DNA of 38,958 nt from JAFANK01 sp036741695 (GTDB lineage Bacteria > Vulcanimicrobiota > Vulcanimicrobiia > Eremiobacterales > Eremiobacteraceae), in contig DAINRU010000022.1 in NCBI GenBank assembly GCA_036741695.1, positions 1-38,958 of the forward strand. The letters are read 5' to 3'. The translations under genes were made by a program, and so were the position numbers. Shown here one piece after another: positions 1 to 8,534 of the stretch (position 1 is the first letter of the stretch; each line of letters opens with the position of its first letter). Below the pieces are notes generated by a model that was given only the letters and a program-made list of their open reading frames with translations, was not told where the DNA came from and did not search any database.

Positions 1-1381
1 TGCCTTTGAACTCTTCGAAGATCACGTCGTCCATCTTCGACCCGGTCTCGATGAGGGCGGTGGCCACGATAGTGAGGCTGCCGCCACCTTCGATGTTGCG
101 GGCTGCACCGAAGAAGCGCTTGGGCCGGTGCAGTGCGCTTGTGTCGAGACCACCGGACAGCGTCCGCCCGGTCGACGGCATGACCTGGTTCCAAGCCCGC
201 GCCAGACGCGTGATCGAGTCGAGCAGGATGACGACGTCGTGCCCGAGCTCTACCAGCCGCTTGCAGCGCTCGAGGGTGAGCTCTGCGACGGCGGTGTGGT
301 TCTCGGGATGCTCGTCGAAGGTGGACGAGATGACCTCGCCCTCGATCGAACGGCGCATGTCCGTGACCTCTTCCGGCCGCTCGTCGACGAGCAGCGCGAA
401 CAGGTCGCATTCCGGATGATTGGCCGCGATCGCGTTGGCGATCTTCTTGAGCAGCGTGGTCTTGCCGGCCTTGGGCGGCGAGACGATGAGCGCACGCTGG
501 CCCTTGCCGATCGGGCAGAACAAGTCGAAGACGCGACCGCACATCTCAAGCGTCGACGTCTCCATCTTCAGACGGTTGTCGGGATAGACCGGCACGAGCT
601 TGTCGAAGTGCGCGCGTCCACGCAGGGCTTCAGGATCTTGGCCGTTGACGGCCTCGACCTTGAGGATGCCGTGGTACTTCTCGTTGTCTTTGGGATCGCG
701 GATCTGCCCCGCGATGAGATCGCCGGTGCGCAGCTCGAAGCGGCGGACCTGCGATTGCGAGATGTAGACGTCGTGCGGGCCGGGGCGCATGTTGTCGCGC
801 CGCAAGAACCCATAGCCCTCGGGCAAAATCTCCAAGACGCCGATGGCGAAATTCAGTCCGGCGGCTTTGGCTTGCGCTTCGAGGATGGGGAAGATGAGAT
901 CTTGTTTTTTGATGCGCTGGAGGTCTTTGATTTCCAGCGTCTTGGCGAGCTCGACGAGTTCTGTGCGTGTCTTCTCTTCTAACTCTTTCACCGACAGGAA
1001 CGGCATCGTCTCGCCGTCTTTGTTCTGGAACGTCTTGGGGGGCGCTTGCTCGCGCTCCTGATACGTGCGCGCGGGGAAGACGCGCTGTACGCCACGTTCG
1101 CCGCGTTCGCCGCGATTGCCACGGTCGTAGCGGCCGCCACGTTCGTACCGCTCCGGCCGCTCGGGCCGGTCGTAGCCCTGCCCTCGTTCGGGGCGATCTG
1201 CCCGTTCGTAACGCTCGGTGCGTTCGGGCCGCTCGGCATATTCGTCTCGATTGCGCGAGCCGTATGAGGCTGGCGGACCGTTGCCGCGCGAACGTGGCCG
1301 GGAGGGAGTCGCTTGGGAAGGGGGAGGGAGGGAATCTTTTTCGTCGCCGCCTTGGGGTTGATAGTCGTTGTCTTCTTGCAC
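1..1381 (-). CDS. rho: Transcription termination factor Rho (3'-truncated by window edge)
   Basis: Hexameric RNA helicase that ends transcription. About 460 residues are visible; the C-terminal end lies beyond position 1. Reading the minus strand, residues ~2-125 are a low-complexity Arg/Glu/Gly/Tyr-rich extension (repeats such as RPERPERYERG). A Rho_N helical domain starts near residue 128 (SVKELEEKTRTELVELA), followed by the RNA-binding cold-shock fold (GYGFLRRDNMRPGPHDVYIS). The ATPase core has Walker A PPKAGKTTLLKK near residue 301 and Walker B DVVILLDSITR, then the Q-loop region PKRFFGAARNIEGGGSLTI. The family is usually ~420 aa, so the N-terminus is long. I chose the GTG at 1381 because the Arg-rich stretch stays open in this frame; an ATG at 1006 would remove the extension. 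Only a poor ribosome site (AAAGG) precedes the GTG. Identity is certain; the start is not. Confidence 0.95.
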   Translation of the reverse strand, partial: MQEDNDYQPQGGDEKDSLPPPSQATPSRPRSRGNGPPASYGSRNRDEYAERPERTERYERADRPERGQGYDRPERPERYERGGRYDRGNRGERGERGVQRVFPARTYQEREQAPPKTFQNKDGETMPFLSVKELEEKTRTELVELAKTLEIKDLQRIKKQDLIFPILEAQAKAAGLNFAIGVLEILPEGYGFLRRDNMRPGPHDVYISQSQVRRFELRTGDLIAGQIRDPKDNEKYHGILKVEAVNGQDPEALRGRAHFDKLVPVYPDNRLKMETSTLEMCGRVFDLFCPIGKGQRALIVSPPKAGKTTLLKKIANAIAANHPECDLFALLVDERPEEVTDMRRSIEGEVISSTFDEHPENHTAVAELTLERCKRLVELGHDVVILLDSITRLARAWNQVMPSTGRTLSGGLDTSALHRPKRFFGAARNIEGGGSLTIVATALIETGSKMDDVIFEEFKG

Positions 1382-1575
1382 GCCTTTTAGCCTATGGGAA
1401 GAGCGAGCGGGCAGCGAGCTTGGTGCTGCGCGCCGCGGAAAGCCAATGGGAACCGAGGAAAACACATATTGATAGCACGACGAGTCGTCGCAGATATTCT
1501 CTTTTGGATCAGATGCGTGGAGGTGAAGTAAGAAGCGGACTCGTTATCTTGTGTGATGTCGAGCGCGCTCCCGCT

Positions 1576-1605
1576 ACTATATCACAGCAGCCCGCGCCGC
1601 GTCAA
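1576..1605 (-). promoter_or_regulatory. Sigma70-type promoter of rho with ~190-nt leader
   Basis: On the minus strand a -35 TTGACG (1605-1600) and -10 TATAGT (1581-1576) are separated by 18 bp. Transcription should start near 1569, leaving about 188 nt of untranslated leader before the proposed rho GTG at 1381. The 250-bp stretch 1382-1631 between the glycosylase stop and rho holds no other gene. A short palindrome (CGACGACTCGTCG) lies inside the leader. Long, attenuated leaders are known for rho in E. coli; the analogy is inference. Confidence 0.6.
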
Positions 1606-1631
1606 CGGACGCACGTGTGCGCTTACCTACT

Positions 1632-2300
1632 TTATCGGCTGACAGCGCGGGTTTCTTGAGCTCGTCTGCGACCCTTGCGGTAGGGTGACACGCTGGGGCT
1701 TCGGGGGTCGAAGAAGCGCAGCGGCCATCGTTGTGCCACGTTCAGACCGATCCTGCCGCTCACCGCGATCTCCACCGCAGGCGTGTCTTTTGGCCTCGCG
1801 ATGACGATATCGCCGCTGCGCAGGTCTGCGCCATCGCAGCGCAGATCGATCGACATCGCGCGGCACAGGTTCCCCGGACCTGAGGCCAGTGCGTCGAGGG
1901 CGACACGCGCACCGCGACGCCGCTGCATCGCTGCGATGCCCGCGACTGGTTCGAGCGCGCGGATGAGCACAGCCGCACCGATACCAGCCCGCTCGGTCGT
2001 CACGTTCAGACAATAGTACATCCCGTATATAAGGTAGACATACGCGAAGCCCGCGCGGCCGAAGAGCGCGGCCGTCCGTTTGGTCGGACCGCGATAGCCG
2101 TGACACGCTGGGTCGACGAGCGGCAGGTAGGCTTCGGTCTCCACGATGCGTCCGGTGAGCAGCGTGCCTGCGTCGGGTGCTCCGCGCGGTATGCGCCGGT
2201 AGAGCATCGCACCGACGAGCCGGCGCGCCACATCGATGGTCGGCCCTTCGAACAATCCGTCCTCACTCGCCCGAATATCAGTTCGCACTTGACCGCTCAA
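1632..2300 (-). CDS. 3-methyladenine DNA glycosylase (AAG/Mpg family)
   Basis: Base-excision repair enzyme that removes alkylated purines. The 222-aa product shows the AAG family blocks in order: VARRLVGAMLYRR near residue 24, GRIVETEAYLP near 50 (holding the catalytic Glu), DPACHGYRGPTKRTAALFG near 63, FAYVYLIYGMYYCLNVTTE near 85, AAVLIRALEP, SGPGNLCRAMSID and SGRIGLN. The length is normal for bacterial members (~190-220 aa). The open frame begins at a TTG at 2300 directly after AACAGG. A second TTG at 2255 has GAGG five bases upstream and gives a more usual N-terminus. The gene lies upstream of rho on the same strand with 250 bp between, and rho has its own promoter, so they need not be co-transcribed. 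It is divergent from the prepilin gene. Confidence 0.9.
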   Translation of the reverse strand: MSGQVRTDIRASEDGLFEGPTIDVARRLVGAMLYRRIPRGAPDAGTLLTGRIVETEAYLPLVDPACHGYRGPTKRTAALFGRAGFAYVYLIYGMYYCLNVTTERAGIGAAVLIRALEPVAGIAAMQRRRGARVALDALASGPGNLCRAMSIDLRCDGADLRSGDIVIARPKDTPAVEIAVSGRIGLNVAQRWPLRFFDPRSPSVSPYRKGRRRAQETRAVSR

Positions 2301-2310
2301 CCTGTTTGCG

Positions 2311-2372
2311 TGATGATGGAGCGTAATCGCATTGTGTGATTTCGGAACCCTCTTGAGCGAGGACCATCATCA
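2311..2372. repeat. Inverted repeat spanning the prepilin start region
   Basis: TGATGATGG (2311-2319) and its exact reverse complement CCATCATCA (2364-2372) flank 44 bp just upstream of the prepilin ATG at 2372. The downstream arm covers the space between a GAGG ribosome site and the start codon. If both arms are transcribed, pairing could hide translation initiation. Part of the match comes from simple CAT repeats, so chance is quite possible. Confidence 0.3.
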
Positions 2373-2998
2373 TGAATGCTCGTGGCTTTTCGCTTGCCGA
2401 ACTGCTCGTCAGTATGGCGGTCGTGCTCGTCTTGCTGGTGGCCGTCGGCGCCGCGATCGTGCAGATGCTCCACGTGCAAGCCTTCCATGCCGGCCGCGCG
2501 TCTATAAGCCGCTCGGTCTCCGATCTGTCCGAGCGGCTCCGCGAGGAGGCGCGTAGCGCCACTGCCGTGTTCGTCCCAAGCATTGACGTGCTGGGCGATC
2601 CGAATCCCGTCGCGTCCGCACACGAAGTCGACTTCTTCCGCCGGCAATCCGATGGCGGCGATGCGTTTGTCGCCTACCGTTTCGACGGCACATCGGGCGC
2701 CGTCACCCGCTACGAATACTCCACCCTGTCGGGCGCAAAGGTCGTCGCNNNNNNNNNNNNNNNNNNNNNNNNNNNNNNNNNNNNNNNNNNNNNNNNNNNN
2801 NNNNNNNNNNNNNNNNNNNNNNNNNNNNNNNNNNNNNNNNNNNNNNNNGGAATTTACACCTTTCGGGGTTCCGATGGTTCCTTCATGACCGCTCTCGTCA
2901 GCTGCACTGGCGGCCCTTGTCCGTCGTTCAATCCGCGTCCGGTGAGTGCGCCCAGCCTCACCCCAGCGGGCTCTGTGGCGTTCCCTATGATACCTTAA
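2372..2998 (+). CDS. Type IV prepilin-like / pseudopilin protein, interrupted by assembly gap
   Basis: Probable minor pilin or pseudopilin exported and processed by prepilin peptidase. Residues 1-30 carry the class III signal: MNARG, then FSLAELLVSMAVVLVLLVAVGA, with cleavage expected after Gly5 and Glu at position +5 of the mature chain, followed by one hydrophobic helix. The remainder (RASISRSVSDLSERLREEARSA) resembles the PilW/GspJ-type minor pilin layout. Bases 2749-2848 are N, so the reading frame and length across the gap cannot be trusted; the C-terminal part (GIYTFRGSDGS onward) is plausible in the same frame. A GAGG lies nine bases before the ATG. No other pilin or assembly gene is adjacent; pilT is 27 kb away. 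Specific pilin subtype unknown. Confidence 0.75.
   Translation: MNARGFSLAELLVSMAVVLVLLVAVGAAIVQMLHVQAFHAGRASISRSVSDLSERLREEARSATAVFVPSIDVLGDPNPVASAHEVDFFRRQSDGGDAFVAYRFDGTSGAVTRYEYSTLSGAKVVXXXXXXXXXXXXXXXXXXXXXXXXXXXXXXXXXXGIYTFRGSDGSFMTALVSCTGGPCPSFNPRPVSAPSLTPAGSVAFPMIP
2749..2848. other. Assembly gap (100 N) inside the prepilin gene
   Basis: Exactly 100 undetermined bases, the conventional placeholder for a scaffold gap of unknown size. Gene length and frame across it are unreliable. Confidence 0.99.
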
Positions 2999-3163
2999 AA
3001 AACGCAGGACAGCCCGCACCGTAACGTAAACTTAAGCGCCGCCGGCATTCCCCTACATCGGTCGGGAATCGCCCGCGACCACCCAGTACAGGGCCCAGCA
3101 TGGATGCTGGATTACTCGGTATGGGTTTTTGTTCTTCCACAGGGCGCGAGGAGGAATACGGCA

Positions 3164-6100
3164 ATGCCCAAGTCGCTTCTACGGCTGATCGCGGCGTTTG
3201 CTCTCGTTCTCTCGTTCGTCGTCTGCCAGGCAACGTTGACACTGGCGGGAACGACGGCGACGATCAACGGCAGAGTCACCGACGAAACCGGCCACCCGGT
3301 CTCAGGAGTGCATGTCACCCTCATCGCTCCGTCATTCACGATAAAGACAGCGACGGGGTCCAACGGCTTCTACACGGCGACGGGCTTGCCGCCCGACACC
3401 TACACGGTCACCTTCGCCGAAGAAGCCTACATCACGCAGACAATCGCCGGCATCACGCTCAGCCAGGATCAGGTCTACGTGCAAGATGTGCGGCTGAATC
3501 GAGAGGTCAAGACCATCGGCCGGGTCGCAGTGCGCAGCTCGACCTCGCTCGTGCAGCCCTCGCAAACCGTCAACCAGTACACGGTGACGCCGTCGGGCAT
3601 CCAAGCCATCACCGGCACGCCGCAGAACATCTCGGAGACCGCGGTGCTCAATGCCATGCCCGGCATCACGACGGACAATGGCGGCTATCCGATCATCCGC
3701 GGCGGTGCTGAGAACGACGAGGGCTTCGAGTACGAAGGCATCGACGCCACAGAACCGGTCACCGGCCAGTTCATCAACAGCCTGACGCTCAACGGCGTCT
3801 CGCGGCTGCAGCTGTCCACCGGCGGCTACGACGTGAGCGAAGGCAACACGAACTCCGGCGTGGTCAACGTCGTCGCCAAGCGCGGCACCTATCCCGGCGC
3901 GGGTCAAGCCACGGTGTCCATCGGCTGGCCCAACTTCAACCACCGCTTGTCGTTCGACTTCGGCGACTCGACGCCCGACAACAGATTCAGCTACTACTAC
4001 TCGTTCAACGGTCTGCGCGATAACGCGATCTACGGCAACGGCACGGGCTGGTACGCCCGTTTGAACGATGACGAGACAAGCGACACCGGCAACGACAACG
4101 TGGTCAACCTCTTCTACCACTGGGGGAGCAGCGGTCAAAACGAGCTGCAGTACTTCTCCGAATTCGGCGATTCACTGTTCAACTTGGGCTTCCAGATCAA
4201 CCCGGCGCTGACGCCCTATGCGAGCGCCAACTGTTATATCATCGTCGTCACCGGTGGCCCGTGCCAGGGGTCCCCGGGGACGGGCGTCTCCTATCCGCCC
4301 TCGGGTGCCTTCACCAATCCGAACCTGGCCCTCATCGACTTTGCACCGACCTACCCGGGCCAGACCGCCCTGATTCAGAACACCAACTACCCCGACCACG
4401 AAGACGAAAACCACGTGATCGAGAAGCTGAACTTCAAGCACCAGTTCAGCGCTTCGAGCTTTGGCGAGGTCCGCGTCACCAGAGCGATCACGAACGTCAA
4501 CTTCCTCTACCCGTGGGACGGTGGCGCGTTCGGCGACTTCTACGAATTTGACGGTTCGAACAACACGGGCGTCGCGTTTGATTACAGCAACCAGTTCAAC
4601 GCCGCCAACGACGTGACCATCGGCGGAGAGACCATCTTCACCGTCCCGAACTACACAGGCGCGATTCCCAGCACATCGCTCTTCACCGCTCCGCTCGAGT
4701 GCGGCACGCCGTGTGCAGCCTTCTTAGGAGCCACGAACAACCCGAACTTCCCCGGCGGCTACAGCTACGTCGCTCCCCTGTACGAGCAAACCGTGGGCCC
4801 GTTCGGGTATCCGGCTTCCACCGCTGTCTCCGCGGTGCTCTCGCAGATACCGAACAACGCGAGCCACATCTACGACGATGTCCACCGCAACGATATCTTC
4901 ATCAAGGACCGCTGGCAACCGACCACCCGCTGGGTCGTGACGGCGGGCCTACGCTGGGATCAAGAGATCCTCGACCTGCCGAAGAACATCGGATCTGCGA
5001 ACTTCTCCTACACGCAAGACGCGGCCGGAAACTTTGTCGACGTCCCCGGGCCCGCGATCGGGACGAACGTCACCCAACCGAGCTACGTCAGTCCTCGCAT
5101 CGCCCTGTCATATCAGGCGGATCCTCGCGACGTCTTCCGGCTGACCTACGGCAGTTTTATGGAGTACACGCCGCTCGCCAACATCGAGAACACCTATAAC
5201 ATCGATCCCGCCGCGCAGGGTTGCACGATGACCAATCCATCGCCCGCGACGCCCTGCTTTGTGCCGCTACCGGGTTATAGCCCGACGTGCGTCAACGGCG
5301 TCGACCCAGCGCATGGCAACGCGTTGTGCAACCACATCACGAACCTCTACCAGCAGACCATCGAAGATCTCAACAAGAACAACTTCGCCCAGTACACCCC
5401 CGTGCTGCCACAGACCGCGGTGGCTGGTGACGTCACCTGGGAGCACGACTTCGGCCACGGGCTGCAGATGCGCATCAACCCCTGGTTCCGCCGGGGGTAC
5501 AACTACGTCGTGGCAAGCACGCCGCTGTTGTACACGTTGCCCGGGGCTATCTTCGTCTTCGGGTCGCCACGCGAATCCAACGAGGGTCTCAACGAGAACA
5601 CGGGCGTCGACTTCGCGCTCGACCTCAACCGGCAGTTCGGCTGGTCGGGGTTCATCCACGGCACCTATGACAACACGCTCGCCAATTACAACAGCGACTT
5701 TTTCCCGTCGGTGAATGCCGCGGCGGTCGCCGCCAACCACTTCTTCCACGTGGACTACGTGGCACCGGTCACGGCCACCGCCAATGTCAACTACAACACG
5801 CGCAGCGGCTGGTGGCTCAACGCCACGATGCCGTATGAATCCGGATACTACTACGGCGTGGGCAAGATGGCGTTCATCTTCGGCCCCAATGGCCAGCCCA
5901 TCGAAGTGCCCAACACGGATATCGTCTCCGCTGGGCTGGGGCAAAACCCAGCTGCCAGTGCCTACTACTTCACGGATCCAAGCAACCCGGGCACGCCCGA
6001 ACATCCCAACATCGTCGGCTCGCGGGGAACGGCAGAAGGCAACGATCCGGGTTCCATCCACAGCCCGCAGAACTTCCAGCTCAATTTGACCGTGGCACAC

Positions 6101-6361
6101 GACATCGGTTCGGGACCGCATAACATGCAAGCCGGCATTCGAATGGTCAACGTCTGGGGGAATTTCAGCAACCAGGTCACCGGACAGAACGGGCTCTACG
6201 TCAATAACGGCATCGGCGCTCACGCGGCGAGTTCTGGCGCGTATTCGTCGTTTGTGTATCCGCTTGAGCCGTACGTGTACCCCCTGAGCCCGCAACCGTA
6301 CGAGAACGAGCCTATCGGGACCGCGCGCACGTACACGTTCTTCTTGTCGGCGAAATATTAG
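3164..6361 (+). CDS. TonB-dependent receptor-like outer membrane protein with carboxypeptidase-regulatory-like N-domain
   Basis: Large outer-membrane beta-barrel, 1065 aa, probably importing a ligand or acting as an Oar-like adhesin/transporter; the ligand is unknown. The start is the ATG at 3164, with GAGGAGGA eight bases upstream; it opens with a clear signal peptide (MPKSLLRLIAAFALVLSFVV...LAG). Residues ~30-110 match the carboxypeptidase regulatory-like fold (INGRVTDETGHPVSGVHVTL, GFYTATGLPPDTYTV). A plug-like section follows (ETAVLNAMPGITTDNGGYPIIRGG, with GYDVSEGNTNSGVVNVVAKRG near residue 225). The rest is rich in alternating Asn/Tyr/Phe beta-strand sequence and ends in an aromatic residue (FFLSAKY), as barrel proteins do. 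Together with the next lipoprotein gene it forms a likely two-gene unit ending in a strong terminator. It is the main evidence for a diderm envelope. Confidence 0.85.
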   Translation: MPKSLLRLIAAFALVLSFVVCQATLTLAGTTATINGRVTDETGHPVSGVHVTLIAPSFTIKTATGSNGFYTATGLPPDTYTVTFAEEAYITQTIAGITLSQDQVYVQDVRLNREVKTIGRVAVRSSTSLVQPSQTVNQYTVTPSGIQAITGTPQNISETAVLNAMPGITTDNGGYPIIRGGAENDEGFEYEGIDATEPVTGQFINSLTLNGVSRLQLSTGGYDVSEGNTNSGVVNVVAKRGTYPGAGQATVSIGWPNFNHRLSFDFGDSTPDNRFSYYYSFNGLRDNAIYGNGTGWYARLNDDETSDTGNDNVVNLFYHWGSSGQNELQYFSEFGDSLFNLGFQINPALTPYASANCYIIVVTGGPCQGSPGTGVSYPPSGAFTNPNLALIDFAPTYPGQTALIQNTNYPDHEDENHVIEKLNFKHQFSASSFGEVRVTRAITNVNFLYPWDGGAFGDFYEFDGSNNTGVAFDYSNQFNAANDVTIGGETIFTVPNYTGAIPSTSLFTAPLECGTPCAAFLGATNNPNFPGGYSYVAPLYEQTVGPFGYPASTAVSAVLSQIPNNASHIYDDVHRNDIFIKDRWQPTTRWVVTAGLRWDQEILDLPKNIGSANFSYTQDAAGNFVDVPGPAIGTNVTQPSYVSPRIALSYQADPRDVFRLTYGSFMEYTPLANIENTYNIDPAAQGCTMTNPSPATPCFVPLPGYSPTCVNGVDPAHGNALCNHITNLYQQTIEDLNKNNFAQYTPVLPQTAVAGDVTWEHDFGHGLQMRINPWFRRGYNYVVASTPLLYTLPGAIFVFGSPRESNEGLNENTGVDFALDLNRQFGWSGFIHGTYDNTLANYNSDFFPSVNAAAVAANHFFHVDYVAPVTATANVNYNTRSGWWLNATMPYESGYYYGVGKMAFIFGPNGQPIEVPNTDIVSAGLGQNPAASAYYFTDPSNPGTPEHPNIVGSRGTAEGNDPGSIHSPQNFQLNLTVAHDIGSGPHNMQAGIRMVNVWGNFSNQVTGQNGLYVNNGIGAHAASSGAYSSFVYPLEPYVYPLSPQPYENEPIGTARTYTFFLSAKY

Positions 6362-6394
6362 AGACCGAAGGAACGCAGAAAGGATATGAACCAC

Positions 6395-7285
6395 ATGCAG
6401 AAGCTTCGCGCCGGAGTCTTGGGGCTGCTCATCCTCGCGGCGGCAGTGGGGTGCGGAACCCAGTTGAGCCCCGGCAACATCGTGACCGGACAGGCCTACC
6501 TGCAACTGGCCGTCGGAACGCTTAACGACAGCGCGGGGACGCTCTCCACGATCGAGACCGGTCCTGGAGCGGGGACCTATCTCAACGCGGTGACCTCGTT
6601 CCGCAACAATCTTGGTGCCTCAGCCTTCATATCTCCCGGGAGCGCGTACTTGCACGTCCCGGGCGCTGCGTCGGTCGCGCTCGGAGGGCTCTACAGCTAC
6701 GGTCAACCGACGTTTTTTAATAGCTCGGTCCCGGCTTGTATGGCCCCGAACGGCGTCATCGGCCTTCCACCGGCGTACGTGCCGGCGAATAGCGCCGGTT
6801 GCGGCTATTCGACCGGCTTTCTCTACACAGCTTCTCCAGCGACCCCCGGAGCGTATGCGATCACGACCGTCGTGACGAACAACGGGCAGAACCAGCCATA
6901 CGGCGCGTCGGCCAAGTTGCCCGCCGTTCCCTTCGTTCTTCCGGCCTATGGGTCGGTGCCGACCTATGCATCCAACCCGGGAACGGGCGGCGGACTGCTC
7001 ACCGTCGCGCCGCCGGCCGGTGTGACGGAGACGCTCATCGTCATCTGCAGCGCAGCCTGCAATGGCACGAACGAGGTGGCGACGGTGCTGACGCATTCGG
7101 GCACGGCTGTGGTAGCGAAGGGAACGCTAGCGGCCGGCGCCTACGAGGCGTTTGCCGTGGGGGCGGATTACCCGATGTTCGAGTCAGGACCGCCGGCCAG
7201 TGCCGCGACGCAGCCGACGCTGACCGGTGCCGCAGGCACGGCGGATCTTACGGTCTCGGGATCTGGCGCCATCACCCAGACGTAA
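6395..7285 (+). CDS. Putative surface/periplasmic lipoprotein downstream of the receptor
   Basis: Unrecognised lipoprotein of about 296 aa. The N-terminus MQKLRAGVLGLLILAAAVGC is a lipoprotein signal with Cys as the proposed lipidated residue. The frame opens at an ATG at 6386, but the ribosome site AGAAAGGA (6377-6384) lies only one base before it; the ATG at 6395 is better spaced and is used here. The mature part is Gly/Ala/Thr/Ser-rich, beta-like and low in charge, with two possible Cys pairs (C-MAPNG...AGCGY and ICSAACNG). It sits 33 bp after the receptor gene and before a terminator, so the two are probably one transcript. A receptor followed by a lipoprotein recalls SusC/SusD pairs, but this protein does not look like SusD. 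Function unknown. Confidence 0.75.
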   Translation: MQKLRAGVLGLLILAAAVGCGTQLSPGNIVTGQAYLQLAVGTLNDSAGTLSTIETGPGAGTYLNAVTSFRNNLGASAFISPGSAYLHVPGAASVALGGLYSYGQPTFFNSSVPACMAPNGVIGLPPAYVPANSAGCGYSTGFLYTASPATPGAYAITTVVTNNGQNQPYGASAKLPAVPFVLPAYGSVPTYASNPGTGGGLLTVAPPAGVTETLIVICSAACNGTNEVATVLTHSGTAVVAKGTLAAGAYEAFAVGADYPMFESGPPASAATQPTLTGAAGTADLTVSGSGAITQT

Positions 7286-7309
7286 GCAAGGAAGTCGAAG
7301 CTCGATGCA

Positions 7310-7342
7310 ATAGGGTGGCTGGCACGCCACCCTATCTTTTTT
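7310..7342 (+). terminator. Intrinsic (Rho-independent) terminator after the receptor-lipoprotein unit
   Basis: A perfect 10-bp stem, ATAGGGTGGC (7310-7319) and GCCACCCTAT (7326-7335), encloses the loop TGGCAC and is followed by C and six T (7337-7342). It lies 25 bp after the lipoprotein stop. This is the clearest canonical terminator in the window. Confidence 0.93.
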
Positions 7343-7360
7343 GGTCGAGGTTTGTAGGTG

Positions 7361-7460
7361 NNNNNNNNNNNNNNNNNNNNNNNNNNNNNNNNNNNNNNNN
7401 NNNNNNNNNNNNNNNNNNNNNNNNNNNNNNNNNNNNNNNNNNNNNNNNNNNNNNNNNNNN
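7361..7460. other. Assembly gap (100 N) covering the start of the AI-2E family gene
   Basis: Exactly 100 N. The promoter, start codon and first residues of the downstream membrane protein lie in it. Any start drawn upstream of the gap (for example at 7341, inside the terminator T-tract) is an artefact. Confidence 0.99.
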
Positions 7461-8534
7461 ACGCTCAAAGTGTTGGCCAGCGCCGCGCTGGGCGTCGCTC
7501 TGCTCGCCGTGGTCCTCGCCGTCTTGCACCGCATCATGGCGGTGGTGATCGTGGTCGGCGGTGCGCTGTTCTTCGCCTATCTCATCTATCCGCTCGTGCG
7601 GCGTTTCTCGCGCCGCCTGCCACGCTGGCTTGCCATCCTATGCGTGTATGCAATCGTAGCTGTGGTGCTCGCATGTATCGTGGCGTTCGTGGGACCCAAG
7701 CTCGGATCTGAGGCGCGATCGTTGGCTCAGAACTCGCCGCAGATATTGCAGCACGCACAAGATTGGATTCTGAGCGCCAATTACGCGATCGTGGCGGCCA
7801 TCCCCATCGAGCAACGCGAATCGGCGATCAAAGTCGTCGACGCTGCGGTCGCGGCGCTGCAGAAGAACGCGGGTGTCATCGCAGGGCAAGCCTTGAGCAT
7901 CGTGCTCAGCGTGGCCTCGGTGATGACCGCCTTCGTCATCATCCCCGTGCTGGCGTTCTACATCCTCATGGATACGCAGCGCATCAGAACGGGGCTCATG
8001 CGTCTCGTGCCCGAGGCGCACAGGACGATGGCGCTGACCGTGCTCGCAGATGTGGACGCAGTGCTGGGCGGTTTCATCAGGGGTCAGATCATCGTCTGCG
8101 CGTGCGTCGCCGTCTTGGTCACGCTCATGCTCTTGGTCATGCACGTCGACTACGCGCTGCTCATCGGCGTCTTCGCAGGCGTTGTGGACATCATCCCCTA
8201 CCTGGGCGCGCTCGCCGGGGCGATCCCCGCCGTGCTGATCGCGCTTTTCACGCACGGCCCGGGCTGGGCGCTGCTCGTCGCCGCCGGCTTCGTGCTCGTC
8301 TATCAGGCCGAGGGCCACATCATCGCGCCCAACGTCGTCGGGCAGCGCGTCGGCTTGACGCCGCTCATGGTCATTCTGGCAATTCTCATCGGAGCAGAAC
8401 TCGGCGGGATCCTTGGCATGTTCGTCGCCGTGCCCATGGCGGGCATCATCAAAGCCGTCGCCGCGCGCTTTTTGCCTGCGGCACCGATTGAAGAACCAAC
8501 AGACGTCGTCGTGACAAAAGAAAAACGGACCTAA
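7461..8534 (+). CDS. AI-2E family transporter (PerM-like membrane protein), 5' end in gap
   Basis: Polytopic inner-membrane protein of the AI-2 exporter/PerM family; actual substrates vary (autoinducer, ions). About 357 residues are visible after the gap. Two N-terminal helices (LASAALGVALLAVVLAVL, IMAVVIVVGGALFFAYLIYPLVRRF) precede a third (LAILCVYAIVAVVLACIVAFV), then the long soluble amphipathic region (ARSLAQNSPQILQHAQDW), then helices including the family signature block VDYALLIGVFAGVVDIIPYLGALAGAIPAVL and the C-terminal VYQAEGHIIAPNVVGQRVGLTPLMVILAILIGAELGGILGMFVAVP. The final codons AAA CGG ACC TAA (Lys-Arg-Thr-stop) fall inside the palindromic repeat at 8524, so the repeat sets this protein's C-terminus. 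Convergent with the RNase-H-like gene. The true N-terminus is missing. Confidence 0.9.
   Translation, partial: TLKVLASAALGVALLAVVLAVLHRIMAVVIVVGGALFFAYLIYPLVRRFSRRLPRWLAILCVYAIVAVVLACIVAFVGPKLGSEARSLAQNSPQILQHAQDWILSANYAIVAAIPIEQRESAIKVVDAAVAALQKNAGVIAGQALSIVLSVASVMTAFVIIPVLAFYILMDTQRIRTGLMRLVPEAHRTMALTVLADVDAVLGGFIRGQIIVCACVAVLVTLMLLVMHVDYALLIGVFAGVVDIIPYLGALAGAIPAVLIALFTHGPGWALLVAAGFVLVYQAEGHIIAPNVVGQRVGLTPLMVILAILIGAELGGILGMFVAVPMAGIIKAVAARFLPAAPIEEPTDVVVTKEKRT

Noticed and set aside
128..982. 284-codon plus-strand open frame at the window start
   Set aside because: It is antisense to rho, whose motifs read clearly on the minus strand.
7341..7360. A start codon for the AI-2E family gene upstream of the gap (TTG at 7341)
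   Set aside because: It lies in the terminator T-tract and is joined to the gene only through 100 N of unknown true length. The real start is in the gap.
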